From Thiothrix caldifontis (GTDB taxonomy: Bacteria > Pseudomonadota > Gammaproteobacteria > Thiotrichales > Thiotrichaceae): 64,000 nt of DNA. Both the position numbers and the translations under genes were made by a program. Under the pieces are notes generated by a model. It was given only the letters and a program-made list of their open reading frames with translations. It had not been told where the DNA came from and ran no database searches. Where the stretch lies: contig NZ_FNQP01000003.1 of assembly GCF_900107695.1 (NCBI RefSeq), forward strand, positions 62,001 to 126,000, read 5' to 3'. Shown one piece after another: positions 8,814 through 17,066 of the stretch (position 1 is the first letter of the stretch; each line of letters opens with the position of its first letter).

Positions 8814-9476
8814 TTAGGCGTGCGGCAAGCCATGCCCCACCAATGAGGTTTCACCATCAGGATAAGTCCGCACCCGGGTAAGCTGTGCGTACCCCACTTC
8901 AAAGCGCAAACTGCGCTGATACAAAATATCCAGCACTTTTGCCAGCACCACGCGAATCACGCCTGCGTGAGTCAGCAGCAAGATATTTTGCCCTGCGTAG
9001 CGGTGTTGCAGTTCATCCCACGCTTGTTGCACGCGGTCAATGAAGTCTTCCATCGCCTCGCCATTGGGGGCAATGAAGCGGCGCGGTTGATACCACAACT
9101 GTTGCATCAGTTCGGGGTATTGTTCCCAGATGTCGCTTTGGGATTTGCCGATCCAATCCCCAAAATCCATTTCCCCGAAACGTGGGTCAACCCCAAACGG
9201 GCAGCCGAGGCGTTGCGCCAATAAGCGGGCGAAATCGTGGCAGCGGCGGCTGGGGGAACTGATCACAATGTCCCATTGCCCCGCTTGGGTGGCAAGGGTT
9301 AATTGCTTCCAGCCGTGATTACCCAGTGGCTCGTTGCTGGGGGCGCAAAACAAATTGGGGGTGACCACTTGCCCATGGCGTAACAAGTCCACGGTGGTGG
9401 GCGTGGTGATCGGCGCGGGTTGTTCTGGCGTTACATCGGGCTGATCAGCCTGCGTTTCGAGGGTGTCGTCTGTCAT
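8814..9476 (-). CDS. cobC: Histidine phosphatase family protein, probable alpha-ribazole phosphatase
   Basis: The 220-residue protein has the phosphohistidine motif LLRHGQ (the catalytic His follows Arg) and a second catalytic His in LLTHAGVIRV, so it belongs to the phosphoglycerate-mutase-like histidine phosphatases. The first ~27 residues are a Pro/Thr-rich extension before the domain. It lies 6 bases downstream of cobT and in the same operon as cobU, which makes alpha-ribazole-5'-phosphate phosphatase, a late step of cobalamin assembly, the likely role. Sequence alone would not separate it from other members of the superfamily. Confidence 0.8.
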   Translation of the reverse strand: MTDDTLETQADQPDVTPEQPAPITTPTTVDLLRHGQVVTPNLFCAPSNEPLGNHGWKQLTLATQAGQWDIVISSPSRRCHDFARLLAQRLGCPFGVDPRFGEMDFGDWIGKSQSDIWEQYPELMQQLWYQPRRFIAPNGEAMEDFIDRVQQAWDELQHRYAGQNILLLTHAGVIRVVLAKVLDILYQRSLRFEVGYAQLTRVRTYPDGETSLVGHGLPHA

Positions 9477-9482
9477 CGTGTC

Positions 9483-10526
9483 TCACAGTTTTCCGGCTAC
9501 GGCGGCTTCCGCAAATGTCGCCATGTGATTGTGTAAGGCGCAGGCCATGCGCAATAAGGGGACGGCGACAGCAGCACCACTGCCTTCGCCTAAGCGTAAA
9601 TTCAAATCCAGTAAAGGGCGTTGTTGCAATTCGGCAATCGCAAAGAAGTGCCCCGGTTCGGCAGAGGTATGGGAGAGCAGTAGCCAGTCAGCGACGCTAG
9701 GTTGCACATTAATCGCAATCAGCGCGGCGGCAGTGCTGATGAAACCATCCACCAATACCGGCAAACCGAGTTGTGCCGCCCGGATGTATGCGCCGGTGAT
9801 GGCGGCTATTTCAAACCCACCGAGGCGGCGTAAGACTTCCAGCGGGTCGTCAAAATGGCTGCGGTGTTGGTTGAGAATACGGCGGATCACATTCACTTTA
9901 TGCACCATGCCATCGCGGTCTAAACCCGTGCCGGGGCCGGTAGCATCGAGTATGGCGACATCCAGCAGGGCGCAATAGATAGCGGTGGCGGCAGTGGTGT
10001 TGGCAATGCCCATTTCGCCTGCAATGAACAGGTCAGCAGCAGCGGCGTTAGCACGATCAGCCGCATCGGCTCCGGCTTGCAGGGCAAGGCTTAATTGGGC
10101 TGTGTTCATGGCAGCATCCAAGGCGCTGTTAGCGGTGCCATTACCCGCACGTTGGCTGATGAGATTGGGGTGAGTGAGTGGGGTTTTTACCCCAACATCA
10201 ATGATTTCCAGCGTTGCGCCGATTTCACGTGCCAAGACGTTGATAGCCGCACCACCGTTGAGGAAGTTATGTACCATTTGTGCGGTGACAGCTTGGGGGA
10301 ATGCGGATACGCCTTCATCGGCGACGCCATGATCAGCGGCAAACACGCTAATGTGGACGTTATCAACGCGGGGTTGCTCCCGCCCCTGCAAACCCGCCAG
10401 ACGGATAGCAACCGCCTCCAATTCACCCAACGCACCGGCGGGTTTGGTCAGTTGTGTTTGGCGCAAGTGGGCGGCTGCGGTCATTGCTGCATTGGGTGCT
10501 TGCGCCGGGGTGTTTAGCCATTCCAT
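9483..10526 (-). CDS. cobT: Nicotinate-nucleotide-dimethylbenzimidazole phosphoribosyltransferase
   Basis: This 347-residue protein makes alpha-ribazole phosphate from nicotinate mononucleotide and dimethylbenzimidazole for the lower ligand of cobalamin. The family pattern is clear: KPAGALGELE near the N-terminus, VFAADHGVADEGVSAFP, VTAQMV, GEMGIANTTAA and GAYIRAAQLGLPVLVDG, and the C-terminal glycine-rich LRLGEGSGAAVAVPLLR with the catalytic Glu. Length is as expected. Its start overlaps the 3' end of cobU by 13 bases, so the two are probably coupled. Confidence 0.95.
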   Translation of the reverse strand: MEWLNTPAQAPNAAMTAAAHLRQTQLTKPAGALGELEAVAIRLAGLQGREQPRVDNVHISVFAADHGVADEGVSAFPQAVTAQMVHNFLNGGAAINVLAREIGATLEIIDVGVKTPLTHPNLISQRAGNGTANSALDAAMNTAQLSLALQAGADAADRANAAAADLFIAGEMGIANTTAATAIYCALLDVAILDATGPGTGLDRDGMVHKVNVIRRILNQHRSHFDDPLEVLRRLGGFEIAAITGAYIRAAQLGLPVLVDGFISTAAALIAINVQPSVADWLLLSHTSAEPGHFFAIAELQQRPLLDLNLRLGEGSGAAVAVPLLRMACALHNHMATFAEAAVAGKL

Positions 10527-11044
10527 GAGATCACTCCTTTCAACGGTTGTGGCAACCCTGCCACCATGAAAACCACGGTATCCAATTGTGTGGCGAGCTG
10601 CTGGTGTAATTGGCCTGCATGGTCGACGTAACGGCGGGTTAATTCGCCTAATGGCACAATGCCTAAACCGACTTCGTTACTGACCAGCAAAATATCAGCG
10701 GGTAAGGCGGGCAAACACCTTAGCAACGCGCTGGTTTCGGTGTGCAGGCGGTCGTTATCGTTTAAGCATAGCAGGTTGCTGAGCCATAGGGTCAGACAAT
10801 CCACCAGTAGTAAGCATCCGGGGGCGGCATGGTTTTGTAGGGTAGTCGCCAGCGCTAAAGGTTCTTCCACGGTTTGCCAATGGGCAGGGCGGGAGGCGCG
10901 GTGGTGGGCAATGCGGGCGTGCATTTCAGCATCATGGGCTTGAGCGGTGGCGATATACACCACGTCGCGCCCGGATTGTTGTGCAAGGGTTTCCGCATAA
11001 CGGCTTTTGCCAGAACGTGCGCCACCAAGGATCAAGGCTTGCAT
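10514..11044 (-). CDS. cobU: Bifunctional adenosylcobinamide kinase/adenosylcobinamide-phosphate guanylyltransferase
   Basis: The 176-residue protein activates cobinamide by phosphorylation and GMP transfer in the nucleotide-loop pathway. It begins LILGGARSGKSRYAE, the P-loop characteristic of CobU, and has HRASRP (the region of the guanylylated His), LLVDCLTLWLSNL (Walker B-like) and LVSNEVGLGIVP. It starts the cobU-cobT-cobC run, 36 bases after pyrR, separated by a hairpin (11050-11073). Other cobalamin synthesis genes are not in the window, so this set would serve salvage or the final steps of synthesis. Confidence 0.95.
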   Translation of the reverse strand: MQALILGGARSGKSRYAETLAQQSGRDVVYIATAQAHDAEMHARIAHHRASRPAHWQTVEEPLALATTLQNHAAPGCLLLVDCLTLWLSNLLCLNDNDRLHTETSALLRCLPALPADILLVSNEVGLGIVPLGELTRRYVDHAGQLHQQLATQLDTVVFMVAGLPQPLKGVISWNG

Positions 11045-11049
11045 GGGTG

Positions 11050-11073
11050 TTTCCTGTGAATAACAACAGGAAA
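11050..11073 (-). other. Intercistronic hairpin between pyrR and cobU
   Basis: Arms TTTCCTGT (11050-11057) and ACAGGAAA (11066-11073) pair perfectly over 8 bases with an 8-base loop. No T-run follows on the minus strand, so it is more likely an RNA-processing or stabilising hairpin than a full terminator. Confidence 0.5.
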
Positions 11074-11080
11074 GCGTGTC

Positions 11081-11587
11081 TCAGCTTGCCACTAATTGCA
11101 AGGTTAACGGCTCAGGGCCGGTCACTTGGTAGCGGAAATGGCTGCCGGGTTCTTCCCGTAAGGCAACGATTTGTGGCTCGATGGGTAGTTCACGCCCCTC
11201 ACGGGCAATTAGCACAATGGCCGTAATGCTGGCAGGGCGACCGAAGTCGAACAACTCATTCATCGCACCGCGCAGGGTACGCCCAGTGTAGATCACATCA
11301 TCAACCAGCAGCACATGGCGATTTTCAATCTCAAACGGTAGGTGAGAGGGCTTTTGTTGGCGGTGTAAGCCCACTTGATGGAAGTCATCACGGTAGAAGG
11401 TGGCGCTGACTGTGCCGAGTTCTTCCGCTATGTGTAAGCGTTGGCGCAGTGCTTGGGCTACCCACACGCCTGCGGTGTGTAAACCAACAATAACGGGGTT
11501 GGTAATGCTTTTTGCTTGCATCCACGCACGGATTTGCTGTTCGAGCTGGTCAAGTAAGGCGTTGATATTATAGTTTTTGCTGTCCAT
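11081..11587 (-). CDS. pyrR: PyrR family uracil phosphoribosyltransferase/regulator
   Basis: The 168-residue protein has a type I phosphoribosyltransferase fold with the PRPP-binding loop HVLLVDDVIYTGRTLRGAM and the PyrR-type VGLHTAGVWVAQAL and REGRELPIEPQ segments. In many bacteria PyrR controls pyrimidine genes and converts uracil to UMP. Its start overlaps ruvX by 20 bases and it follows yqgE-ruvX, the order known from Pseudomonas. There, pyrB and pyrC usually follow; here cobU follows instead. Whether it regulates anything here is open. Confidence 0.9.
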   Translation of the reverse strand: MDSKNYNINALLDQLEQQIRAWMQAKSITNPVIVGLHTAGVWVAQALRQRLHIAEELGTVSATFYRDDFHQVGLHRQQKPSHLPFEIENRHVLLVDDVIYTGRTLRGAMNELFDFGRPASITAIVLIAREGRELPIEPQIVALREEPGSHFRYQVTGPEPLTLQLVAS

Positions 11588-12014
11588 GGGTGTATTCCTG
11601 CATCCAGCTTTCCAGAATAATGGTTGCTGCTATTTGGTCAATTTCTTCTTTGCGCACTTTGCGCTTACGCCCTACTTGCCGGGCCTGCTTGAGACGTTGT
11701 TCGGCTTCGAGGGATGATAGTTGCTCACTGACGACATCAACAGGAAGGTGGTAACGTCCTTCCAGTTGGCGGATAAAGCGTAAAATCGGTTCCTGCATAG
11801 CACTGTCGGAGCCATCCAGTTTGCGTGGCATTCCCACCACTAAGCGTTTCGGTTGCCATTCTTGCAGGCAACGGGTAATCGCGTTCCAGTCGGGTGTGCC
11901 ATCGTGCGCCTGAATGGTGGACTGGGGTGTCGCAATGCCGGTGAGGGTATTGGTTATCGCCACGCCAATTCGTGCTTTACCATAATCAAAGCCTAGCACG
12001 GTTATGTGACTCAT
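11568..12014 (-). CDS. ruvX: Putative pre-16S rRNA nuclease / Holliday junction resolvase YqgF
   Basis: The 148-residue protein has the RNase H-like YqgF pattern: VLGFDYGKARIGVAI at the N-terminus (first Asp), LVVGMPRKLDGS, VDVVSEQLSS (Glu) and a late acidic EEIDQIAATIILESWM. YqgF is implicated in 16S rRNA 5' end maturation and is essential in several bacteria. It overlaps yqgE upstream by 4 bases and pyrR downstream by 20. Length is normal for the family. Confidence 0.93.
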   Translation of the reverse strand: MSHITVLGFDYGKARIGVAITNTLTGIATPQSTIQAHDGTPDWNAITRCLQEWQPKRLVVGMPRKLDGSDSAMQEPILRFIRQLEGRYHLPVDVVSEQLSSLEAEQRLKQARQVGRKRKVRKEEIDQIAATIILESWMQEYTHGQQKL

Positions 12015-12592
12015 GCGTGACCAGCCGCAACGCCTAACAAATTAACATCAATACCGAGTGTGCGAGCTGCCCCATGCCAGCGTTCCTGATAAGGCATTTC
12101 AAACAGAATATTGGCGTGGGAGGGGCAAGTCAGCCAGACATTTTCTTTAATCTCGTGTTCGAGTTGTCCCGGACTCCAACCCGCACAGCCTAATAACAGC
12201 AAAAAGTGTGCAGGCCCCCGGTCATGGGCAATGTCTTGCAGAATGTCACGCGACGAGGTAAGCGCTAAATCCTCAGCAATACGCAAGGTGCTATCCCAAC
12301 TGCGGCTGCCATCATGCAGTACAAAGCCTTGTTCGGCTTGTACCGGGCCACCACTGAGGGCATATTGCCCCGCAATGTGGGGGTCGTCAATGATAATGTC
12401 GAGTTGCTCAAACAGTTCACCCACCGTCATTTCCAGTGGGCGGTTGATCATCACCCCAAAGGCACCGAATTCATCGTGTTGACAGATCAGGCTGACCGTA
12501 TGCTCAAAGCTGGGGTCACCCATGTTTGGCATGGCTATCAGCAGATGATTGCGTAAATTGAGGATGTCTTGGGTCACAGTTGTTCCGGTCAC
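12011..12592 (-). CDS. yqgE: YqgE/AlgH family protein
   Basis: This 193-residue protein matches the YqgE/AlgH family: HLLIAMPNMGDPSFEHTV near the start, GAFGVMINRPLEMTVGELFEQL, YALSGGPVQAEQGFVLH and LLGCAGWSPGQLEHEI. The family's biochemical role is not settled; Pseudomonas AlgH affects alginate production. The conserved neighbours tonB upstream and ruvX-pyrR downstream match the order found in many gammaproteobacteria. Confidence 0.93.
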   Translation of the reverse strand: MTGTTVTQDILNLRNHLLIAMPNMGDPSFEHTVSLICQHDEFGAFGVMINRPLEMTVGELFEQLDIIIDDPHIAGQYALSGGPVQAEQGFVLHDGSRSWDSTLRIAEDLALTSSRDILQDIAHDRGPAHFLLLLGCAGWSPGQLEHEIKENVWLTCPSHANILFEMPYQERWHGAARTLGIDVNLLGVAAGHA

Positions 12593-12599
12593 GCTCTGG

Positions 12600-13472
12600 C
12601 TATTGGGTGTTTAGGGTTCCGCTGTGGAAAATCCACGTGCGGGTGATGTTCAGTTGATCCCACTTACGGCGAATTTCATCGGGCAATGCGGGGTAAGGGC
12701 CTGCGAGTTTAATAATACGCAGCGCGGCTTTGTCCAGCACGTCATACCCTGATGATAGACTAATTTGTGCATCAACGACACGCCCGCCATGATCCAGTGT
12801 CGCATTGAGAATGAGTTTGCCACTGAGGTTGCGCATGATGGCTTCTTCAGGGAAATTGATATTGCCAATGCGTTCGATTTTCTTGACCCACGCGTCGATG
12901 TATTCGGCTTCGACCGCACTTTTGGCACTCACTGCATCAATGAAGTGGATGCGTGGGCGACGGGCATAACGGGCTTCGTCCTCATCCATTTCAGCGAGTA
13001 ATTGGGCAATTTCCTCGGTCGCATCGGTGCGTTCTTCGGCGACGGGTACGTCCTCTTCCTCAACCGGTTGTTCGGGTGTCTTGTCGACACGTTTGAAGGT
13101 TTCCCCTTTCGTGGTGAGGATTTGCGGCGTCAGTTTGAGCGGGGTATCCGGTGAACCGGCTTCCGACTGCACCGGCGATTCGCCGCTGGTTTCGATAGGC
13201 AGAAGCGCAGCCAATGGGCTTTGCGGGCGATTCTTTTCGTCGCTGCTGCCGCTGGCTTGCTGGTTGGCTTGTGCAATAAAGTCCACCACATCGGGTGCTT
13301 GTTCGGAATGCGTCTGAACAAGGGTAATATCCAACACGGGTGCTAAGCGGGTGTTTTTGCTGATTTCGGGTAGGAAGCCCACGCCAAAGATCAACAACAG
13401 GTGCAACAGCGCTGCAACAGGGAAGGTTTTGGCTAACGGTTCGTCAGCTAGGTTCATTGGCAATACATGCAT
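12600..13472 (-). CDS. tonB: TonB family energy transducer
   Basis: The 290-residue protein has an N-terminal membrane segment (residues ~19-34, FPVAALLHLLLIFGVGF), a long hydrophilic linker rich in Glu, Pro and Thr, and a C-terminal TonB-type domain (GKLILNATLDHGGRVVDAQI... LPDEIRRKWDQLNITRTW). TonB proteins carry proton-motive force from ExbBD to outer-membrane receptors. No exbB or exbD is in the window. The position before yqgE is conserved in related bacteria. A second in-frame ATG at codon 6 is an alternative start. Confidence 0.85.
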   Translation of the reverse strand: MHVLPMNLADEPLAKTFPVAALLHLLLIFGVGFLPEISKNTRLAPVLDITLVQTHSEQAPDVVDFIAQANQQASGSSDEKNRPQSPLAALLPIETSGESPVQSEAGSPDTPLKLTPQILTTKGETFKRVDKTPEQPVEEEDVPVAEERTDATEEIAQLLAEMDEDEARYARRPRIHFIDAVSAKSAVEAEYIDAWVKKIERIGNINFPEEAIMRNLSGKLILNATLDHGGRVVDAQISLSSGYDVLDKAALRIIKLAGPYPALPDEIRRKWDQLNITRTWIFHSGTLNTQ

Positions 13473-13606
13473 TGTTATAGTACGCAGATAACGTGTCCCA
13501 CGGACAGGATATTGTTTTTAATATTACCCTGCTTGCTTTTTTTCAAGGTATGCCCCTTTGATTGAAGGTATTCTAACACTTTTCAGAGCCGATTGAGTAG
13601 AGCCTT

Positions 13607-14203
13607 ATGTTGAAACAAATCATCGGGGTGGTCTTAGCTGTCGTATTAGGTGTCGGGGGAGCATGGTTTGTTGCCGGATTTCTCAGTCCAGATGAAACGC
13701 TGAGTCAAGCACCGTTACCTTTGCCTAAAGGCGGGGATTTTACCCTGCAAGCGGCACAGGGTGCGGTTAGCCTGAGTGACTTTCAGGGCAAAGTCGTGGT
13801 GCTGTATTTCGGTTATACCGCGTGCCCGGATATTTGCCCCACCTCCATGGCGACCTTAAAAGCCGCACTGGCACAGTTGACGCCAGCGGAGTTGTCACAG
13901 ACACAGGGGCTGTTTGTTTCGGTAGACCCCGAACGCGATACCTTGGAACACATTCAGCGCTACGTTGGGTATTTCCACCCCAGTTTGATAGGGGTGAGTG
14001 GCTCTCAGGCAGAACTCTTGGAAATTACCCGCCGTTATAATGCGTTTTACCGCAAGGTGGAAGTGCCGGGTTCGGCAATGGCATACACCATCGACCATTC
14101 CGCAATTTTATATGTCATTGATAAGGATGGGCAGGTGCGTGAGCAGGTGCAACACGCCGTGCCACCCGCAGAATTAGCGGCGGCTATACGCCGTCATTTG
14201 TAA
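13607..14203 (+). CDS. SCO family (Sco1/SenC) copper-binding thioredoxin-fold protein
   Basis: The 198-residue protein is membrane-anchored by an N-terminal segment (residues 5-27) with a periplasmic thioredoxin fold. The copper site motif is YTACPDICPTSM (CxxxC) and the distant His ligand is in YTIDHSAILYV. SCO proteins help insert copper into the CuA site of cytochrome oxidase, and some act as thiol-disulfide reductases. It diverges from tonB and converges with cmoM, overlapping its 3' end by 20 bases. No oxidase genes are nearby. Confidence 0.92.
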   Translation: MLKQIIGVVLAVVLGVGGAWFVAGFLSPDETLSQAPLPLPKGGDFTLQAAQGAVSLSDFQGKVVVLYFGYTACPDICPTSMATLKAALAQLTPAELSQTQGLFVSVDPERDTLEHIQRYVGYFHPSLIGVSGSQAELLEITRRYNAFYRKVEVPGSAMAYTIDHSAILYVIDKDGQVREQVQHAVPPAELAAAIRRHL

Positions 14204-14966
14204 GTTTGCGGCACAACATGTGCTGATAACGTGCCAGCGAGCGCCAAGGTTCTTGCTGTGAATATTGGCGTTCCAGTGGTAGCACTTCTTCCAATTTGGC
14301 GGCTTTGCGGACATCACGATACATATAGTCATAAAAGCAGCGTACTCCTGACCAAGTATCCAATTCCAAGCCTAATGGTGCAAGCCAGCTCAGGACTTCA
14401 TCCGGCTTTAGGGGCGAGATTGGCGCTAAGCCACGTTTGCCATCGCTGGCAATCTCACCCCGGCGCACGGTATCAAGATCGCCCGCAATCAGCCGCCGCA
14501 TGACCGTCGAATGGTGATTGAAAAACATGAGAGACAGCCAGCCTTCCGGTTTCAGGCACGATAACAACTGTGCTAACACCGCTCGCGGCTCTGCCAGCCA
14601 TTCCAATACGGCATGAAAGGTGATTAAGTCGAAGGATTCACAGTCTTGTGCCGCTAATTCCTGCACACTGGCTTGCAATAAGTGAATCGCATCTTGCAAA
14701 CCCGCAGCGGCAATCGCGGTGGCAGCGCGTTGTAACATCTCGGCGGAAGGTTCTGCCAATACCACTTGGTGGCCTTGCTGCGCTAACCAAATAGCCATTT
14801 GCCCCAAGCCGCCCCCGGCATCCAAAATCTTCAAGGGGCGCGTATTCACGACGAAAGGTTGCAAATCGTCTTGCAGAATGGCTAAGCGAATGGCTCCACG
14901 CGGGTCATCATAAATGCTGCGTTGGAAACGTTGAGCTAAACCGTCAAAGATTCGGTCTTGTTGCAT
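14184..14966 (-). CDS. cmoM: tRNA 5-carboxymethoxyuridine methyltransferase CmoM
   Basis: The 260-residue class I SAM methyltransferase has motif I ILDAGGGLGQMAIWLA and the CmoM-like N-terminus FDGLAQRFQRSIYDDPRGAIR. It continues with FDLITFHAVLEWLAEP and LSLMFFNHHSTVMRRLIAGD, both diagnostic of CmoM (formerly SmtA/YecO). The enzyme methylates cmo5U34 in wobble positions of tRNA. It stands alone on the minus strand. Confidence 0.88.
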   Translation of the reverse strand: MQQDRIFDGLAQRFQRSIYDDPRGAIRLAILQDDLQPFVVNTRPLKILDAGGGLGQMAIWLAQQGHQVVLAEPSAEMLQRAATAIAAAGLQDAIHLLQASVQELAAQDCESFDLITFHAVLEWLAEPRAVLAQLLSCLKPEGWLSLMFFNHHSTVMRRLIAGDLDTVRRGEIASDGKRGLAPISPLKPDEVLSWLAPLGLELDTWSGVRCFYDYMYRDVRKAAKLEEVLPLERQYSQQEPWRSLARYQHMLCRKLTNDGV

Positions 14967-15064
14967 ATCAAAACCTATGGTGATTACTAGGTTGTTTGTC
15001 AGGTTTTTTAATAAAATGCCTAAAAAAACCTTGACGTGTAAACCGGCATTAACTTTTTCTTTGT

Positions 15065-15187
15065 TATGCTCGTTCCAAGTTGAACAGAGTTTTCCGTCTC
15101 AGCTTTATGTGCTAGGGACCCCTCAACTGACCATAAGAACTAGCACATAACTTCAACCGGCCTCCATAACGGTAGGCCGGTTTTTTT
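15065..15187 (+). ncRNA. Candidate structured small RNA with intrinsic terminator
   Basis: No ORF lies on the plus strand here, yet the region ends in a strong plus-strand terminator (15155-15187). Upstream is a perfect 9-base stem, ATGTGCTAG (15107-15115) with CTAGCACAT (15140-15148), enclosing a 24-base loop. TCAACT (15123-15128) in that loop can pair with AGTTGA (15078-15083) upstream, which would make a pseudoknot. A -10-like TATGCT is at 15065-15070 but no convincing -35 was found, so the 5' end is uncertain. It matches no RNA family that I recognise. Confidence 0.5.
15155..15187 (+). terminator. Rho-independent terminator
   Basis: The stem AACCGGCCT (15155-15163) pairs with AGGCCGGTT (15174-15182 region), followed by an uninterrupted T-run on the plus strand. 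It abuts the uup stop codon, but the T-run orientation serves a plus-strand transcript, supporting the small RNA candidate upstream. Confidence 0.85.
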
Positions 15188-16991
15188 ATGCCTGCTGTTC
15201 CAGCATTTCCCAACGGGTAAAAGCCGTTTCCAAGTCGCTTTCCAGGCGCTGTAATTCATCCTGTCGCGCCGCAATTTGCACCGTGCCTTGCTGGTAAAAG
15301 TCAGGCTGGTTCATCAGTTCGTGGAGTGCGGCAATCGCCAGCTCCAGTTGTTCGATCTGGGCGGGTAATTGTTCGAGTTCGCGCTGGTCTTTGAAACTGA
15401 GCTTTTTGGCTTTGGGAGCGGGTTTGGCGGCTACTGCGACTGGTTTTTCCGCTGATTTTTCAGTTTTTGCGGCAGGTTTGTCTTTCTCTGACACGGGTTG
15501 CGGGCGTTGCAACAGCCAGTCGTCGTAACCGCCTGCGTATTCGCCGATAGTGCCGTTATCAAACACGATGGTGCGCGTGACCACCGAGTTGAGGAAACTT
15601 CTGTCATGCGAAATCAGCAAGAGCGTGCCTTGGTAGTCGATCAGCAATTCTTCCAGCAATTCGAGGGTTTCAGCATCGAGGTCGTTGGTCGGTTCGTCGA
15701 GTACCAGTAAATTGGAGGGTTGCGAGAATAAGCGAGCCAGCAATAAACGGTTGCGTTCGCCACCGGAGAGCACTTTCACCGGCTTTTGGATTTGCAGCGG
15801 GGTGAACAGGAAATCCTGCAAATAGCTGATGATATGGCGCTTTTGCCCGTTGATTTCCACAAAATCGGAACCGCTGGCGATGTTATCACGCAGATTTTTC
15901 TCACCATCAAATTGCGAACGGTGTTGGTCGAAATAGGCGACTTGTAAACGTGTGCCGAGCTTGACCGTCCCCGCAGTGGGTTGCAATTGCCCTAATAACA
16001 GTTTGATCAGGGTGGTTTTGCCGACCCCGTTGGGGCCGATAATGCCGATCTTGTCGCCACGCAAGACGGTGGTGTTGAAGTCTTGAATCAATAGCTTGCC
16101 ATCCCAGCCATAATCGAGGTGTTCGGCTTCGACCACGATTTTGCCGGAGTTGTCGCCTTGCCCGATTTGTGCGGTGACTTTGCCTTGCAGGTTACGGCGT
16201 TGTTTGAATTCTTCGCGCATCGCTTCGAGGCGGCGCACACGACCTTCGTTACGGGTGCGGCGGGCTTTGACACCTTGGCGTATCCACACTTCTTCGTCGG
16301 CTAAGCGCTTGTCGAACAGCGCGGCTTGCTGGGCTTCGGCATCGAGCGCGGCTTGTTTGTTTTCTTGGTATTTTTGGAAATTGCCCGGCCAACTGGTGAG
16401 TTTGCCCCGGTCAAGTTCAATAATGCGGGTGGCGAGCTTTTGCACGAAGGAACGGTCATGGCTGACAAACAGCAGGGTACTTTTGAAGCCCATCAGGAAG
16501 TTTTCCAACCATTCAATCGCGGGGATGTCGAGGTGGTTGGTTGGCTCGTCCAGCAATAGCAAATCGGGTTCGGCGACGAGGGCGCGAGCGAGTAAAGCGC
16601 GGCGTTTCCAGCCACCGGAAAGGCTGTCAAACAGGGTGTCGGGGTCAAGCTGGATGCGGGAAAGCACCGTGTCGACTTTCCACTGGATTTGCCACTCGTC
16701 TTCAGGCTGCACTTCACCTAGGCCTTCCGCCACAATGTCGAAAATGCGGGCAGAAAGATCGTGGGGTACGTCTTGTTGCAGGCGGGCAATTTTGAGTTCG
16801 GGCGGGTGAATCATTTCGCCATCATCCGGCAAAATATCGCGGCACAACAATTTCATCAGGGTGGATTTGCCCGTGCCGTTACGCCCGACCAAACACAGGC
16901 GTTCACCCGGTTCGATGGTGAGGTCGATGCCGTCAAACAGGCGATTGTCGCCGTTTTCGAGGTGGATATTGCGTAAGTGAAGTAAAGCCAT
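15186..16991 (-). CDS. uup: ABC-F family ATPase, Uup-like
   Basis: The protein from the chosen ATG (MALLHLRNIHLENGD) has 601 residues. It contains two ABC ATPase domains with Walker A motifs GRNGTGKST and GPNGVGKTT, signatures LSGGWKRR and LSGGERNR, and Walker B LLLLDEPTNHLD and LVLDEPTNDLD. A ~40-residue linker separates the domains, and a Lys/Ala-rich stretch leads into a C-terminal coiled coil (KLSFKDQRELEQLPAQIEQL), as in Uup. ABC-F proteins act on the ribosome rather than as transporters. An upstream in-frame GTG at 17066 would add 25 residues unlike the family, so it was not used. Confidence 0.9.
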   Translation of the reverse strand: MALLHLRNIHLENGDNRLFDGIDLTIEPGERLCLVGRNGTGKSTLMKLLCRDILPDDGEMIHPPELKIARLQQDVPHDLSARIFDIVAEGLGEVQPEDEWQIQWKVDTVLSRIQLDPDTLFDSLSGGWKRRALLARALVAEPDLLLLDEPTNHLDIPAIEWLENFLMGFKSTLLFVSHDRSFVQKLATRIIELDRGKLTSWPGNFQKYQENKQAALDAEAQQAALFDKRLADEEVWIRQGVKARRTRNEGRVRRLEAMREEFKQRRNLQGKVTAQIGQGDNSGKIVVEAEHLDYGWDGKLLIQDFNTTVLRGDKIGIIGPNGVGKTTLIKLLLGQLQPTAGTVKLGTRLQVAYFDQHRSQFDGEKNLRDNIASGSDFVEINGQKRHIISYLQDFLFTPLQIQKPVKVLSGGERNRLLLARLFSQPSNLLVLDEPTNDLDAETLELLEELLIDYQGTLLLISHDRSFLNSVVTRTIVFDNGTIGEYAGGYDDWLLQRPQPVSEKDKPAAKTEKSAEKPVAVAAKPAPKAKKLSFKDQRELEQLPAQIEQLELAIAALHELMNQPDFYQQGTVQIAARQDELQRLESDLETAFTRWEMLEQQA

Positions 16992-17066
16992 GAGTGCCAG
17001 CGCGGTGTTGAACAGGCGGGCAGTATAGCGCAGATGCGGGAAAAAGGGTTCTGTTACGCATGGCAC

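Noticed and set aside
8814-11081. Cobalamin riboswitch before the cob genes
   Set aside because: Only 36 bases separate pyrR and cobU, too short for the element, and no B12 box was recognised.
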